A stretch of 54,810 nucleotides of DNA, taken from positions 1 through 54,810 of the forward strand of contig NZ_CAMPKE010000020.1 of the NCBI RefSeq assembly GCF_946887195.1. The letters are read 5' to 3'. This stretch comes from an uncultured Halomonas sp. (GTDB lineage Bacteria > Pseudomonadota > Gammaproteobacteria > Pseudomonadales > Halomonadaceae). The notes beneath the pieces were generated by a model. The model did not search any database and was not told the origin of the DNA. It was given only the letters and a program-made list of their open reading frames with translations. Shown here in pieces: positions 7,615 through 17,029 of the stretch (position 1 is its first letter; each line of letters opens with the position of its first letter). The position numbers and the translations under genes were made by a program.

Positions 7615-9150
7615 TCATCCTTGCTGAACGACGGGCGCCGCCGGGAAGCGCGAACGCCGCTCGAGATCGTCGAGATCGACGTTGTTGCGCATGTACTGGG
7701 TGCTGGCATCGAACGCCGGCTGGTGGTCCCAGGGCGTTACCTTGCCCTGCTTGAGCGCGCGCGACACCAGCTTGCGGCGGCGCTGGCTGGCGATCACCTC
7801 GGCGTGCAGCTTATCGACATCCCAGCGCCGAGCGACCTCGTCGCGAAACTGCTTGCGCAAATCCTGATACGTCGGCTCTTCGGCCAGGTTGGTCAATTCC
7901 AGCGGATCGGTGCCGAGATCGAATAGCTGATCGGGGTCCGGCGCCGAGTAGACGAACTTATAGCGACCCCGGCGAATCATCAGCAGCGGCGCGATGGCGC
8001 CCTCGCCGAGGTACTCGCCGATCACCTCGTCATGCCCGCCGCGGCCATTGAGGTGCGGCAGCAGGCTGCGCCCGTCGATGGGTACGGCGTACTCCGGCGC
8101 CGCGCCGTCGTGGGCGATTTCGGCGAAGGTCGGCAGCAGATCCATGGTCGACACCGACTCGCTGACCCGCGCCGGGGCGAAGCGGCCGGGCGCGTGGACG
8201 ATCATCGGCACCCGCGCCGAGTTCTCGAACCAGCTCATCTTGTACCACAGGCCACGCTCGCCGAGCATATCGCCGTGATCGCCGGAGAAGACGATGATGG
8301 TGTCCTCCTCCAGCCCGGTCTCCTTGAGCGCTTCGAGCACCGCACCGACCTGATCGTCGACATAGCTGATCGCGCCGTAGTAGGCGTGGCGCGCATTGCG
8401 GATCTGGTCATCGCTGATGGTCTCCTCGTCGAGCTGATAGACATGCCGTAGCCGCTGGGAGTGCGGATCCATCAACTCGCGCGAGTAGGGTACGCGGGGC
8501 ATGTCGATGTCGTCGTGGGCGTAGCGATCCCAGTATTGCCGGGGGATGGTGTAGGGATCGTGCGGGTGAGTCATCGACACCGTCAGGCAGAATGGGCGCC
8601 GCTCGCCGTTGCGTGCGTAGTCGTAGAGGAAACGCCGGGCGCGGAAAGCGACCTCGTCGTCGAAATCGAGTTGGTTGGAGCGCACGCAGGGCCCGGCCTG
8701 GGTCACCGATGACATGTTGTGGTAGTAGCTCGGCCGCGTATCGAAGTTCTCCCAGTCGACGAACCAGCCGTAGTCGGCCGGGTAAATATCGGTGGTCAGG
8801 CGCTCCTCGAAGCCGTGCAACTGGTCGGGGCCGCAGAAGTGCATCTTGCCGGACAGCGCCGTGTAATAACCGGCATCGCGCAGGTAATGGGCGAAGGTCG
8901 GCGTATCGGCGGCGAAATCGGCGGCATTGTCATAGCCGCCGATGCGCGACGGCAACTGGCCGGCCATCAAGGCGAAGCGCGACGGCGCGCATAGCGGGCT
9001 ATTGCAGTAGGCCGAGTCGAAGACCACACCCTCGGCGGCCAGTCGCGATAGATGCGGCGTCTTCACCAGTGGGTGCCCATGGAATGGCAGCGATGGCACC
9101 GCCATCTGATCGGCCATCAGAAACAGAATATTAGGTCGCTTGGCGGTCAT
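7615..9150 (-). CDS. betC: Choline-sulfatase
   Basis: The 511-residue protein is a type I sulfatase. The C-x-P-S-R signature (CAPSR) at about residue 54 is where the cysteine is converted to formylglycine, and the N-terminal NILFLMADQM supplies metal-binding Asp residues. Further family features are FSGDHGDMLGERGLW and HDPYTIP. BetC hydrolyses choline-O-sulfate to choline and sulfate, feeding the glycine betaine osmoprotectant pathway. I start it at the ATG at 9150, preceded by GGAGG. The upstream extension in the frame has no family similarity. A LysR gene is divergently transcribed 118 bp away, the usual arrangement for choline-sulfate utilisation. No betA, betB, betI or choline transporter gene is in the window, so the released choline must be handled elsewhere. 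Confidence 0.92.
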   Translation of the reverse strand: MTAKRPNILFLMADQMAVPSLPFHGHPLVKTPHLSRLAAEGVVFDSAYCNSPLCAPSRFALMAGQLPSRIGGYDNAADFAADTPTFAHYLRDAGYYTALSGKMHFCGPDQLHGFEERLTTDIYPADYGWFVDWENFDTRPSYYHNMSSVTQAGPCVRSNQLDFDDEVAFRARRFLYDYARNGERRPFCLTVSMTHPHDPYTIPRQYWDRYAHDDIDMPRVPYSRELMDPHSQRLRHVYQLDEETISDDQIRNARHAYYGAISYVDDQVGAVLEALKETGLEEDTIIVFSGDHGDMLGERGLWYKMSWFENSARVPMIVHAPGRFAPARVSESVSTMDLLPTFAEIAHDGAAPEYAVPIDGRSLLPHLNGRGGHDEVIGEYLGEGAIAPLLMIRRGRYKFVYSAPDPDQLFDLGTDPLELTNLAEEPTYQDLRKQFRDEVARRWDVDKLHAEVIASQRRRKLVSRALKQGKVTPWDHQPAFDASTQYMRNNVDLDDLERRSRFPAAPVVQQG

Positions 9151-9268
9151 GGGGCCTCCGGGATATGGCGTCGTGGTGAGAGCGCTGGCTTTCTGTCGTG
9201 GCAGTCTCCCTGCTAATCCCATACCCTGTAAACGCGCTAAATTTTTATGCGAGGTATTAGCTTAAATA

Positions 9269-10183
9269 ATGTCATTGACTGGCAGGAGCATATCGCCCAA
9301 CAGCTTGCGTATCTTCGAGACGGCCGCTCGGCACTTGAGCTTCACCGCCGCGGCGCGGGAGTTGCGCTCGACCCAATCGGCGGTCAGTCAGCAGATTCGT
9401 GGGCTGGAGGAACAGCTCGAACTGCGGCTGTTCGAGCGGGTCCACCGTGGCGTGAAACTGACCGAGGCGGGCCATACGCTGTTTGCCAGCGTGCAGGAGG
9501 GGTTCGCGACCATCGATCGCACGATCGATCGATTACAGCAGAAGCGCCGTCACCCAAGGGTCAACATCCTCACCGATTTCTCGTTCGCCGCTTATTGGCT
9601 GATGCCGCGGCTACCGCTGTTCCGCCAGCAGTGCCCGTATGTCGATGTGCGCATCCTGACCAATCAGGGCGTACTCGACTGGCGCGATCAGTCCGTCGAT
9701 GTCGCCATCGTGTTTTGTGACGAGAAAACGCTCGGCGGTGTGCCGCGGCTTTTCCATGAGGAGGTGTTTCCGGTCTGCAGCCCCGGCTTCCTGCATCAGC
9801 ATGGGCCGATCGACGATCCCGCCCGGTTGGCCGAGGTGCCGCTGCTGACGCTGACCGCCGACCAGGGTCAGAGCTGGCTGGATTGGCCGGGCTATTTTCA
9901 ACGGCTCGGCGACCCCGCTGCGCCGGCATCGTCGGAGCTGACGTTCAACAACTACACCCTGCTGATCCAGGCGGCGATCGCCGGCCAAGGCATCGGCATG
10001 GGCTGGCGGGGATTGGTCGACGATCTGCTCGATAGCGGCATGCTGATCGGCTTGGATGAACTACGGCTAAGCTCGCGACGCGGCTACGGCCTGATCGATG
10101 CCCAGCCGGAAGCGACCAGCGAGGCAAAAAGAGCGCTTCAGGATTGGATTCTGGCTTGCGCATCGCCAGGGGAAGAGGCCTAA
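9269..10183 (+). CDS. LysR-family regulator of choline-sulfate use
   Basis: The 304-residue protein has an N-terminal winged helix-turn-helix (LRIFETAARHLSFTAAAREL, then TQSAVSQQIRGLEEQLE) and a C-terminal substrate-binding domain with the GcvA-like pattern WLMPRLPLFRQQCP and GQGIGMGWRGLVDDLL. It is divergent from betC, and LysR proteins in this position typically activate the sulfatase gene in response to choline sulfate or choline. The start ATG at 9269 gives a normal N-terminus, although the ribosome site is weak. The assignment as the betC regulator is inferred from position. A general GcvA-like regulator is the alternative. Confidence 0.85.
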   Translation: MSLTGRSISPNSLRIFETAARHLSFTAAARELRSTQSAVSQQIRGLEEQLELRLFERVHRGVKLTEAGHTLFASVQEGFATIDRTIDRLQQKRRHPRVNILTDFSFAAYWLMPRLPLFRQQCPYVDVRILTNQGVLDWRDQSVDVAIVFCDEKTLGGVPRLFHEEVFPVCSPGFLHQHGPIDDPARLAEVPLLTLTADQGQSWLDWPGYFQRLGDPAAPASSELTFNNYTLLIQAAIAGQGIGMGWRGLVDDLLDSGMLIGLDELRLSSRRGYGLIDAQPEATSEAKRALQDWILACASPGEEA

Positions 10184-10190
10184 CGAGAAC

Positions 10191-10216
10191 ACCCCCGCCG
10201 CTTGCACGGCAGGGGT
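10191..10216. terminator. Imperfect GC-rich hairpin between convergent lysR and glcB
   Basis: A 10-bp stem with one mismatch (10191-10200 with 10207-10216, six-base loop) sits between two convergent genes. There is no good T-tract on either side, so termination is inferred mainly from position. Confidence 0.35.
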
Positions 10217-10246
10217 GGGGTTAGCTCATAGCTTACGGCTTATCGC

Positions 10247-12439
10247 TTACCGCTTCGCCTTGTGCACCGCGCGCCAGTGATGCAGCAACGGCTCGGTATA
10301 GCCCGAGGGCTGCTCGCGGCCCTGGAAGATCAGATCCGCCGCGGCCTGGAAGGCCGTGGAGTCTTCGAGGTGCGCGGTCATCGGCACGTAGCTGGGGTCG
10401 TGTGCGTTCTGCTGATCGACCACCCCGGCCATGCGCTCGAGCGTCTCCCTGACCTGCGCTTCCGTGACGATGCCGTGGTGCAGCCAGTTGGCGATGTGCT
10501 GGCTGGAGATGCGCAGCGTGGCGCGGTCTTCCATCAGCCCGACATCATGGATGTCGGGGACCTTGGAGCAGCCCACGCCGTGCTCGACCCAGCGCACCAC
10601 GTAGCCGAGGATGCCCTGGCAGTTGTTGTCGAGCTCCTGCTGGATGTCTTGTTCCGACCAGTCAGCGCGCTCGTCCACCGGCACCGTCAGCAGGTCGTCG
10701 AGCAGGTCGGCCCGGGGTTGGGTCTCCAGCTCGCGCTGCACGGCGGCGACATCGACCTGGTGATAGTGCAGCGCGTGCAGCACCGCGGCGGTGGGCGAGG
10801 GCACCCAGGCGGTGTTGGCGCCGGCCTGCGGATGGCCGATCTTCTGCTCGAGCATCGCCGCCATCCGGTCGGGCATCGCCCACATGCCCTTGCCGATCTG
10901 GGCGCGGCCGCGCAGGCCGCCGGCCAGCCCGGCCTGGACGTTGTTGCGCTCGTAGGCCTGGATCCACGCCGCTCCCTTCATGTCGCCCTTGCGCAGCATC
11001 GGTCCGGCGTTCATGGCCGTGTGCATCTCGTCGCCGGTGCGATCGAGGAAGCCGGTGTTGATGAACGCCACCCGCGAGGCGGCTGCCTGAATGCACGCCG
11101 CGAGGTTGACGGTGGTGCGCCGCTCCTCGTCCATGATGCCCATCTTGAGGGTGTCGCGGGGCAGGCCGAGCACGTCCTCGATGCGTCCGAACAGGGTATT
11201 GGCGAAGGCCACTTCCTTGGGGCCGTGCATCTTGGGCTTGACGATGTACACCGAGCCGGTACGGCTGTTGCGCAAGGCGCCGTCGTTGCCCTTCCTGAGA
11301 TCGTGGATGGCCAGCAGGCTGGTGACGATGCCGTCGAGGATGCCCTCGGGGATCTCGTTGCCCTCGCCGTCGAGGATCGCCGGGGTGCTCATCAGGTGGC
11401 CGACGTTGCGCACGAACATCAGCGAGCGCCCGGGCAGGGTCAGCGTGCCGCCGTCGGGGGTGGTGTAGGTGCGATCCGGATTGAGGCGGCGCAGCAGCGT
11501 CTTGCCGTGCTTCTCCAGGCGCTCCTCGAGATCGCCTTTCATCAGCCCCAGCCAGTTGCGATAGACGCCGACCTTGTCGGCGGCATCGACCGCGGCGACC
11601 GAATCCTCGCAGTCCATGATGGTGGTCACCGCGGCTTCGAGGAGCAGGTCCTTGACGCCGGCCGGGTCGGTCTTGCCGATCGGGTGCGCGGCGTCGAACT
11701 GCAGCTCGAGGTGCAGGCCGTGGTTGACCAGCAGAATCGCCTCGGGGGTGCCGGCATCGCCGCGGTAGCCGACCAGCTGGGCGGGATCGGCCAGGCGCGT
11801 CGTCTGGCCCTGACCGTTGCCATCACCGAGGGTCACCACCAGCTGGCCGTCGTGCAGCGTGTAGTTGACCGCCTCAGAATGCGAGCCACTGGCCAGCGGC
11901 GCGGCGGTATCCAGCACGCCACGCGCGTAGGCGATGACCTTCTCGCCGCGCCGGGGGTTGTACGCGCGGCCCTTCTCGGCGCCGTCGGCTTCTGAGATCG
12001 CATCGCTGCCGTAGAGCGCGTCATACAGGCTGCCCCAGCGCGCGTTGGCGGCGTTGAGCGCGTAGCGTGCGTTGCTCACCGGCACCACCAGCTGCGGGCC
12101 GGCCTGCAGCGCGACCTCATCATCGACGTTGGCGGTGGTGGCCGCTGCGGTCGCCGGCGCCTCGGCCAGATAACCGATCTCGCCGAGGAAGGCGCGGTAG
12201 GCGGGCATGTCGGCGATCGGGCCGGGATGCGCCCGGTGCCAGGCATCGAGCTCGCCCTGCAGGCGCTCGCGTTCGGCGAGCAGTTCACGGTTGACCGGCG
12301 CCAGATCGTGGATCAGGGCATCGACGCCGGCCCAGAAGGCCTCGGCCTCGACGCCGCTGCCGGGCAGCGCCTCGTCGCTGAGGAAGCGGTCGAGTTCGGG
12401 GGCCACCTGGAGGCGGTGGCGGGTGATACGCTCGGACAT
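10247..12439 (-). CDS. glcB: Malate synthase G
   Basis: The 730-residue product has the normal length of the G isoform. It condenses glyoxylate with acetyl-CoA to give malate. Family landmarks are [15 protein letters not shown] near residue 274, the glyoxylate and Mg-binding [10 protein letters not shown] near 431, and the catalytic-base region [13 protein letters not shown] near 633. A strong AGGAGG precedes the ATG. It is the last gene of the glcDEFGB cluster, 14 bp after glcG, and completes the route from glycolate to central metabolism. The strand opposite holds long open frames of unusual composition that are shadows of its codon bias. Confidence 0.97.
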   Translation of the reverse strand: MSERITRHRLQVAPELDRFLSDEALPGSGVEAEAFWAGVDALIHDLAPVNRELLAERERLQGELDAWHRAHPGPIADMPAYRAFLGEIGYLAEAPATAAATTANVDDEVALQAGPQLVVPVSNARYALNAANARWGSLYDALYGSDAISEADGAEKGRAYNPRRGEKVIAYARGVLDTAAPLASGSHSEAVNYTLHDGQLVVTLGDGNGQGQTTRLADPAQLVGYRGDAGTPEAILLVNHGLHLELQFDAAHPIGKTDPAGVKDLLLEAAVTTIMDCEDSVAAVDAADKVGVYRNWLGLMKGDLEERLEKHGKTLLRRLNPDRTYTTPDGGTLTLPGRSLMFVRNVGHLMSTPAILDGEGNEIPEGILDGIVTSLLAIHDLRKGNDGALRNSRTGSVYIVKPKMHGPKEVAFANTLFGRIEDVLGLPRDTLKMGIMDEERRTTVNLAACIQAAASRVAFINTGFLDRTGDEMHTAMNAGPMLRKGDMKGAAWIQAYERNNVQAGLAGGLRGRAQIGKGMWAMPDRMAAMLEQKIGHPQAGANTAWVPSPTAAVLHALHYHQVDVAAVQRELETQPRADLLDDLLTVPVDERADWSEQDIQQELDNNCQGILGYVVRWVEHGVGCSKVPDIHDVGLMEDRATLRISSQHIANWLHHGIVTEAQVRETLERMAGVVDQQNAHDPSYVPMTAHLEDSTAFQAAADLIFQGREQPSGYTEPLLHHWRAVHKAKR

Positions 12440-12453
12440 GGAAAAGACCTCCT

Positions 12454-12861
12454 TTAGCTGGCGATGGCCTGAATGCCCGCCTTGGCGATCTGGGCATCCT
12501 GATCGGGTTTGACGCCGGAGACGCCGACACTGCCGATGACTTGACCATTGGCCTGCACCGGCACGCCGCCGGTCATCAGACCTTGCAGCACCGGCGCCGA
12601 CAGGAAGGCGGTGCGGCCACCGTTGATCATTTCCTCGAAGACTTGGGTTTCCTTGCGGCCGAGTGCGGCACTGCGAGCCTTTTCGGTGGCGACATAGCTC
12701 GACATGGGCGCGGCGCCATCGAGACGACGCAGGCCAAGTAGATGACCGCCGTCATCGGCTACGGCGATGGTCACTACCCAGCCATTGGCTTCGGCCTCTT
12801 TCTGCGCATTGTCGAGAATGGCGTTGACGTCATCGAGGGTGAGTACGGGTTTGGTCTGCAT
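12454..12861 (-). CDS. glcG: GlcG/HbpS-family protein (DUF336)
   Basis: The 135-residue protein has the GlcG layout: an N-terminal helix ([19 protein letters not shown]), the core [22 protein letters not shown], the helix [18 protein letters not shown], and the glycine-rich C-terminal [20 protein letters not shown]. HbpS relatives bind haem or cobalamin, but the role of GlcG in glycolate metabolism is not settled. It lies between glcF and glcB as in the classic glc operon order. There is no signal peptide, so it should be cytoplasmic. Confidence 0.88.
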   Translation of the reverse strand: MQTKPVLTLDDVNAILDNAQKEAEANGWVVTIAVADDGGHLLGLRRLDGAAPMSSYVATEKARSAALGRKETQVFEEMINGGRTAFLSAPVLQGLMTGGVPVQANGQVIGSVGVSGVKPDQDAQIAKAGIQAIAS

Positions 12862-12910
12862 TTTAGGCTATCTCCCTTTATTGAGTTTCCATTGCTATAC
12901 CAACTTCGCT

Positions 12911-12947
12911 GAAAGCGCTGAAGAAGCGTAACTTATCCAGCGCTTTC
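12911..12947 (-). other. Hairpin spanning the glcF stop codon
   Basis: Perfect 10-bp arms (GAAAGCGCTG at 12911-12920 and CAGCGCTTTC at 12938-12947) enclose the glcF stop at 12933. No U-tract follows. It may stabilise or partly attenuate the message between glcF and glcG. Confidence 0.35.
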
Positions 12948-14186
12948 AATGGCTTCGTCGACGATCTCGATCCAATGCCTCACGGGGGTTCTACCCGCAC
13001 CGTCGAGATGCGTCTGGCAACCGATATTGGCGGTCACGATCAGTTCCGGGTTGCCGGCTTCCAGCGCGTCGAGCTTGTTGTCGCGCAGTTGTTTCGAGAG
13101 CACCGGCTGGGTCACCGAGTAGGTGCCGGCCGAGCCGCAGCACAAGTGGGCGTCACGCACCGGCGTGAGACCGAAACCGAGCCGGGTGAGTACGCCTTCC
13201 ACCGCGCCGCCGAGCTTCTGCGCATGTTGCAGCGTGCAGGGACAGTGGAATGCCAGCTTGCGCGATTCATTGACGTGCAATGCAGCAAGATCCTCGTCGC
13301 GCAGGATCTCGACCAGATCCCTGGCCAGGCCGCTGATCCGCGCGGCCTTCTCAGCGTAGTCGGGATCGTCGGCGAGCATCTCGCCATACTCCTTGACGAA
13401 GGCACCGCAGCCGCTGGCGGTCTGAACGATCGCTTCCACCCCGATCTCGCCCTGTTTCTCTATAGCCGGCCACCAGGCATCGATATTGGCGCGCATGCGC
13501 GCGCGACCGGCGTCCTGCGCACCCAGGTGGAAATCGATGGCACCACAGCAGCCGGCATCGGAGGCAGCGCTCACGCCGATGCCGAGCTTGTCGAGTACGC
13601 GTGCGGTAGCGGCATTGGTATTGGGCGAGAGTCCCGGTTGCACGCAGCCTTCGAGAATCAACATTTGCCGTGCGTGGCGTTGGGTGTCGGGGCGCACGCC
13701 GGCATCCACCGGCTTGGCCGGCATCTTGTCCTTGAGCATGCCGGGCACCAGCGGGCGAAAGGTCTGGCCCAGCTTGAGCAGCGCTTCGAAGCGTTTGGGC
13801 TCGACCAGCGCCTTGCGCAGCCCAAAATGCAGTGCGCGCTCCTTGGGCGTGCGGCCGACACGGCGGTCGACCTCGGCGCGGCCGATGTCGAGCAGCTTGT
13901 GATACTCGACGCCGGACGGGCAGGTGGTCTCGCAGTTGCGGCAGGTCAGGCAGCGATCCAGGTGCAACTGGGTCTCCCTGGTGACCTGGTCGTCGTCATC
14001 GCGACTCTCCAGCAACTCCTTCATCAGGTAGATGCGCCCACGCGGGCCATCGCGCTCGTCGCCCAGCAGTTGATAGGTAGGGCAGGTGGCGTTGCAGAAG
14101 CCGCAGTGTACGCAGGTGCGCAATACGCGGTCGGCCTCGCGAATGTGCGGCTTTTGCAGGTCGGCGTCGGTAAATTGTGTCTGCAT
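12933..14186 (-). CDS. glcF: Glycolate oxidase iron-sulfur subunit
   Basis: The 417-residue protein has two 4Fe-4S ferredoxin motifs near the N-terminus (CVHCGFCNATCP at about residue 26 and CLTCRNCETTCP at about 79). They are followed by two cysteine-rich CCG domains (DAGCCGAIDFHLG and AHLCCGSAGTYS). It passes electrons from the GlcD/GlcE flavoproteins to the respiratory quinone pool. It starts one base after the glcE stop, showing tight coupling. Length and all cluster ligands look intact. Confidence 0.95.
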   Translation of the reverse strand: MQTQFTDADLQKPHIREADRVLRTCVHCGFCNATCPTYQLLGDERDGPRGRIYLMKELLESRDDDDQVTRETQLHLDRCLTCRNCETTCPSGVEYHKLLDIGRAEVDRRVGRTPKERALHFGLRKALVEPKRFEALLKLGQTFRPLVPGMLKDKMPAKPVDAGVRPDTQRHARQMLILEGCVQPGLSPNTNAATARVLDKLGIGVSAASDAGCCGAIDFHLGAQDAGRARMRANIDAWWPAIEKQGEIGVEAIVQTASGCGAFVKEYGEMLADDPDYAEKAARISGLARDLVEILRDEDLAALHVNESRKLAFHCPCTLQHAQKLGGAVEGVLTRLGFGLTPVRDAHLCCGSAGTYSVTQPVLSKQLRDNKLDALEAGNPELIVTANIGCQTHLDGAGRTPVRHWIEIVDEAIESAG

Positions 14187-14187
14187 G

Positions 14188-15312
14188 TCAAAGGGCCTCG
14201 TAGAGCCGGCCAGGGTTGAAGATGCCGTTGGGGTCGAGCTCGGCCTTGAGCCTGCGATGGTACTTGGCGATTGCCGGCGTTAGCGGTGTGAACGGCTCGG
14301 CAGCGCCGCCCTTGCCGTGGGGTGTGTAGCAGGTGGCATGGCCGCCGGCGCGCACCGCGGTCTCGCGCAGTTTGTCGGCATCGATGTCGCTACGCAGCCA
14401 GCGCTGGGCGCCGGCCCAGTCGTAGAGCGCGTCGTTACCCATCGCCAGCGGCGGGGTATTGGTCGGCAGCGACAGGCGCCACAGCGGGCGCGGGTCGGCA
14501 TCGTCGAAGAACGCCAGGCGCTGTTCGCGCAAATCCTGCCAGAAGCCGGCATCGAGCGCGTCGCCGCCGAGGCGCTCGGCGCTCGCCGCCACCGAACTCG
14601 TGCCGCCCTCCAGGCGCAGATGCAGCGCGCCGTCATGATAGGCGGCGGCGGTGATCGGCAATGGCTGGCGACCCCATTCGGCGAGCTTGTGCAGTGCGTT
14701 CTCGATTGGCATCTCAAGGCGCAGGTTGTGCATGGCGCTGGGCTTGGGCAGCACCTTGAGCGAGATTTCAGTGACCACGCCGAGGGTGCCCTGGGCGCCG
14801 ACCATCAGCCTCGATAGATCGTAACCGGCGACGTTCTTCATGACTTCGCCACCGAAGCGCAGGTGCTTGCCTTCGTGGGTGATGACCCGCGAGCCGAGCA
14901 CGAAATCGCGCACACTGCCGGCCCAGGGGCGGCGCGGGCCGGACAGGCCGGTGGCGATCATGCCGCCGATGGTGGCGGCGTCGCCGAAGTGCGGCGGCTC
15001 GCAGCCGAGCTGCTGGCCCTCGGCGTCGAGCGCGGCTTCGAATTCGCTCAGCGGTGTGCCGGCACGTACCGAAATCACCAGCTCCACCGGGTCGTAATGG
15101 GTAATACCGCGATGCTCGGCGAGCGATAGCGTTTGCCCTTCGACCGCACGGCCATAGAACGCCTTGGTATCGCCGCCGACGATCTTCAGCGGCGACTTGT
15201 CTGCATTGGCCTGACGCACTCGCTCGCAAAGCGCCTCGGCGATATCCTGGTCGTGGCTCGTGCCGCGCTCGGCATGCGCGGCGTATTTGTCCTGTTCGTG
15301 CTGTTCCATCAT
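14188..15312 (-). CDS. glcE: Glycolate oxidase FAD-binding subunit
   Basis: The product of about 374 residues has the FAD-binding type 4 fold with LKIVGGDTKAFYG, the long glycine-rich segment around ATIGGMIATGLSGPRRPW, and the later NVAGYDLSRLMVGAQGTLGVVTE split across residues 165-190. GlcE is the smaller, less conserved flavoprotein subunit needed with GlcD and GlcF. I start it at the ATG at 15312. A second ATG follows at 15309, and a TTG at 15321 is an alternative. It begins six bases or fewer from the end of glcD, so the genes are cotranscribed. Confidence 0.93.
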   Translation of the reverse strand: MMEQHEQDKYAAHAERGTSHDQDIAEALCERVRQANADKSPLKIVGGDTKAFYGRAVEGQTLSLAEHRGITHYDPVELVISVRAGTPLSEFEAALDAEGQQLGCEPPHFGDAATIGGMIATGLSGPRRPWAGSVRDFVLGSRVITHEGKHLRFGGEVMKNVAGYDLSRLMVGAQGTLGVVTEISLKVLPKPSAMHNLRLEMPIENALHKLAEWGRQPLPITAAAYHDGALHLRLEGGTSSVAASAERLGGDALDAGFWQDLREQRLAFFDDADPRPLWRLSLPTNTPPLAMGNDALYDWAGAQRWLRSDIDADKLRETAVRAGGHATCYTPHGKGGAAEPFTPLTPAIAKYHRRLKAELDPNGIFNPGRLYEAL

Positions 15313-15317
15313 GAACC

Positions 15318-16817
15318 TCAAAAACGCGGCAGTTCGGGATGTGGTAGTTCGCCGTTATGCACATGCATGGCGCCGAATTCGGCACAGCGCTGCAGGGTCG
15401 GAATGTTCTTGCCCGGATTGAGCAATCGCCGCGAATCGAAGGCAGCCTTGACCGCGTGGAACGTGGTCAGCTCATCGGGCTGGAACTGCGAGCACATCTG
15501 ATTGATCTTCTCGCGGCCTACGCCATGCTCACCGGTGATGCTGCCGCCGGCCTCGACGCACAGTTCGAGAATCCTGCCGCCGACGGTCTCGGCTTTCTCC
15601 AGCTCACCGGGGCGATTGGCATCGAACAGGATCAGCGGATGCATGTTGCCGTCGCCGGCGTGAAAGACGTTGGCCACGCGCAGGCCGTATTGCTCCGACA
15701 GCTCGGCGATGCCCTTGAGTACACGCGGCAGCTCGCGGCGCGGAATGGTGCCGTCCATGCAGTAATAATCGGGTGACATGCGACCCACCGCGGGAAAGGC
15801 ATTCTTGCGCCCGGCCCAGAATTTGGCGCGCTCGGCGTCGTCGCGGGCCTGTTGGATATCCGTCGCGCCAGCATCTTCGAGCACGCGGCGCACGGTCGCG
15901 CAATCGTCATCGACATCGGCCTCGACGCCGTCCAGTTCGCACAGCAGGATCGCCTCGGCCTCTACCGGGTAGCCGGCCTTGACGAAGTCCTCGGCGGCCT
16001 TGATGGCCAGTTTGTCCATCATCTCGAGCCCACCGGGAATGATACCGGCGGCGATGATGTCGCCCACCGCCTTACCGGCCTTTTCGACGTCATCGAAGCT
16101 GGCCATCAGCACCTTGGCGCTCTCCGGTTTGGGCAATAGCTTGACGGTGATTTCGGTGATCACGCCGAGCATACCTTCGGAGCCGGTGAACAGGGCCAGC
16201 AGATCGAAGCCGGGCGCATCGAAGGCATCGGCGCCCAGGGTCATGCGTTCGCCCTCGATGGTGATGACATCGACCTTGAGCACGTTGTGCACGGTCAGGC
16301 CGTATTTCAGGCAATGCACGCCGCCAGCGTTCTCGGCGACGTTGCCACCGATCGAACAGGCGATTTGCGAAGACGGGTCGGGAGCGTAGTAGAGCCCATA
16401 GGGGGCGGCGGCCTCGGAAATCGCCAGGTTGCGGACGCCGGGCTGAACGCGCGCGATACGTGCGTCCGGGTCGACATCGAGAATCTTCGCGAAACGCGAC
16501 ATCACCAGCAGCACGCCCTGCTCGAGCGGGAGGGCGCCGCCAGACAGGCCGGTGCCGGCGCCGCGAGTCACCACCGGCACGCCCAACTCGAAGCACGAGC
16601 GCATCAGCGTCTCGATCTGCTCGAGCGTATGCGGCATGGCCACCAGCATCGGCAATACGCGATAGGCGGATAGCCCGTCGCATTCGAACGGCCGCAGGTC
16701 CTCTTCGCGATGCAGCAGGGTCATGTCGGGTAGCGCCTGCTGCAGGCGTGCGAGTACATTCGTTTTATCCACTGGCGCCAAGGCGCCATCAAGGCGCTCG
16801 TCGTAGAGGATGTTCAT
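15318..16817 (-). CDS. glcD: Glycolate oxidase subunit GlcD (FAD-linked)
   Basis: The 499-residue flavoprotein has an N-terminal FAD-binding type 4 domain (PVVTRGAGTGLSGGALP near residue 85 and CSIGGNVAENAGGVHCLKYG near 155). A C-terminal oxidase domain carries NVFHAGDGNMHP and the terminal GEHGVGREK. It is the catalytic subunit that oxidises glycolate (and probably D-lactate) to the 2-oxo acid. GAGGAG sits just before the ATG. It is the first gene of the minus-strand operon and is divergent from glcC across a 212-bp region holding two palindromic operators. D-lactate dehydrogenase is the alternative for GlcD alone, but glcE, glcF, glcG and glcB next to it favour glycolate. Confidence 0.95.
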   Translation of the reverse strand: MNILYDERLDGALAPVDKTNVLARLQQALPDMTLLHREEDLRPFECDGLSAYRVLPMLVAMPHTLEQIETLMRSCFELGVPVVTRGAGTGLSGGALPLEQGVLLVMSRFAKILDVDPDARIARVQPGVRNLAISEAAAPYGLYYAPDPSSQIACSIGGNVAENAGGVHCLKYGLTVHNVLKVDVITIEGERMTLGADAFDAPGFDLLALFTGSEGMLGVITEITVKLLPKPESAKVLMASFDDVEKAGKAVGDIIAAGIIPGGLEMMDKLAIKAAEDFVKAGYPVEAEAILLCELDGVEADVDDDCATVRRVLEDAGATDIQQARDDAERAKFWAGRKNAFPAVGRMSPDYYCMDGTIPRRELPRVLKGIAELSEQYGLRVANVFHAGDGNMHPLILFDANRPGELEKAETVGGRILELCVEAGGSITGEHGVGREKINQMCSQFQPDELTTFHAVKAAFDSRRLLNPGKNIPTLQRCAEFGAMHVHNGELPHPELPRF

Positions 16818-16901
16818 GGTGACTCCTCGCCATAAAAGTTGTCGGTCACGGCAATTGTCCTAATTTGAGCGTTCGAGGCGGGTCTGTCCACTATTGGTCA
16901 G

Positions 16902-16914
16902 CTGGTCTGACCAG
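16902..16914. promoter_or_regulatory. GlcC-type operator, promoter-proximal to glcD
   Basis: The perfect palindrome CTGGTCTGACCAG matches the TGGTC-N-GACCA pattern bound by FadR-subfamily GntR proteins. It lies about 85 bp upstream of glcD in the glcC-glcD divergent region. A partial copy (ATTGGTCA) abuts it at 16893-16900. Confidence 0.6.
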
Positions 16915-17003
16915 TAATTGAGCCGATTTCTGAAAACTATTTCCAATTACCCTCTGAAGCCGGTAAATAGGGCAGTACAAGCCAGGCATCGATTGCCGGA
17001 AGG

Positions 17004-17016
17004 CTGGTCCGACCAG
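17004..17016. promoter_or_regulatory. GlcC-type operator next to the glcC start
   Basis: The perfect palindrome CTGGTCCGACCAG lies 14 bp before the glcC ATG, 102 bp from the first copy. Binding here would cover the glcC leader and suggests autoregulation. Confidence 0.6.
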
Positions 17017-17029
17017 TCAAGGAGAGAGG

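Noticed and set aside
10262..11995. 577-residue open frame opposite malate synthase, rich in His, Val and Gln
   Set aside because: It is a codon-bias shadow of glcB: no family resemblance, no ribosome site, and low-complexity composition.
12975..14219. 414-residue open frame opposite glcF
   Set aside because: Same explanation: it mirrors an unmistakable iron-sulfur protein gene and has no recognisable motifs.
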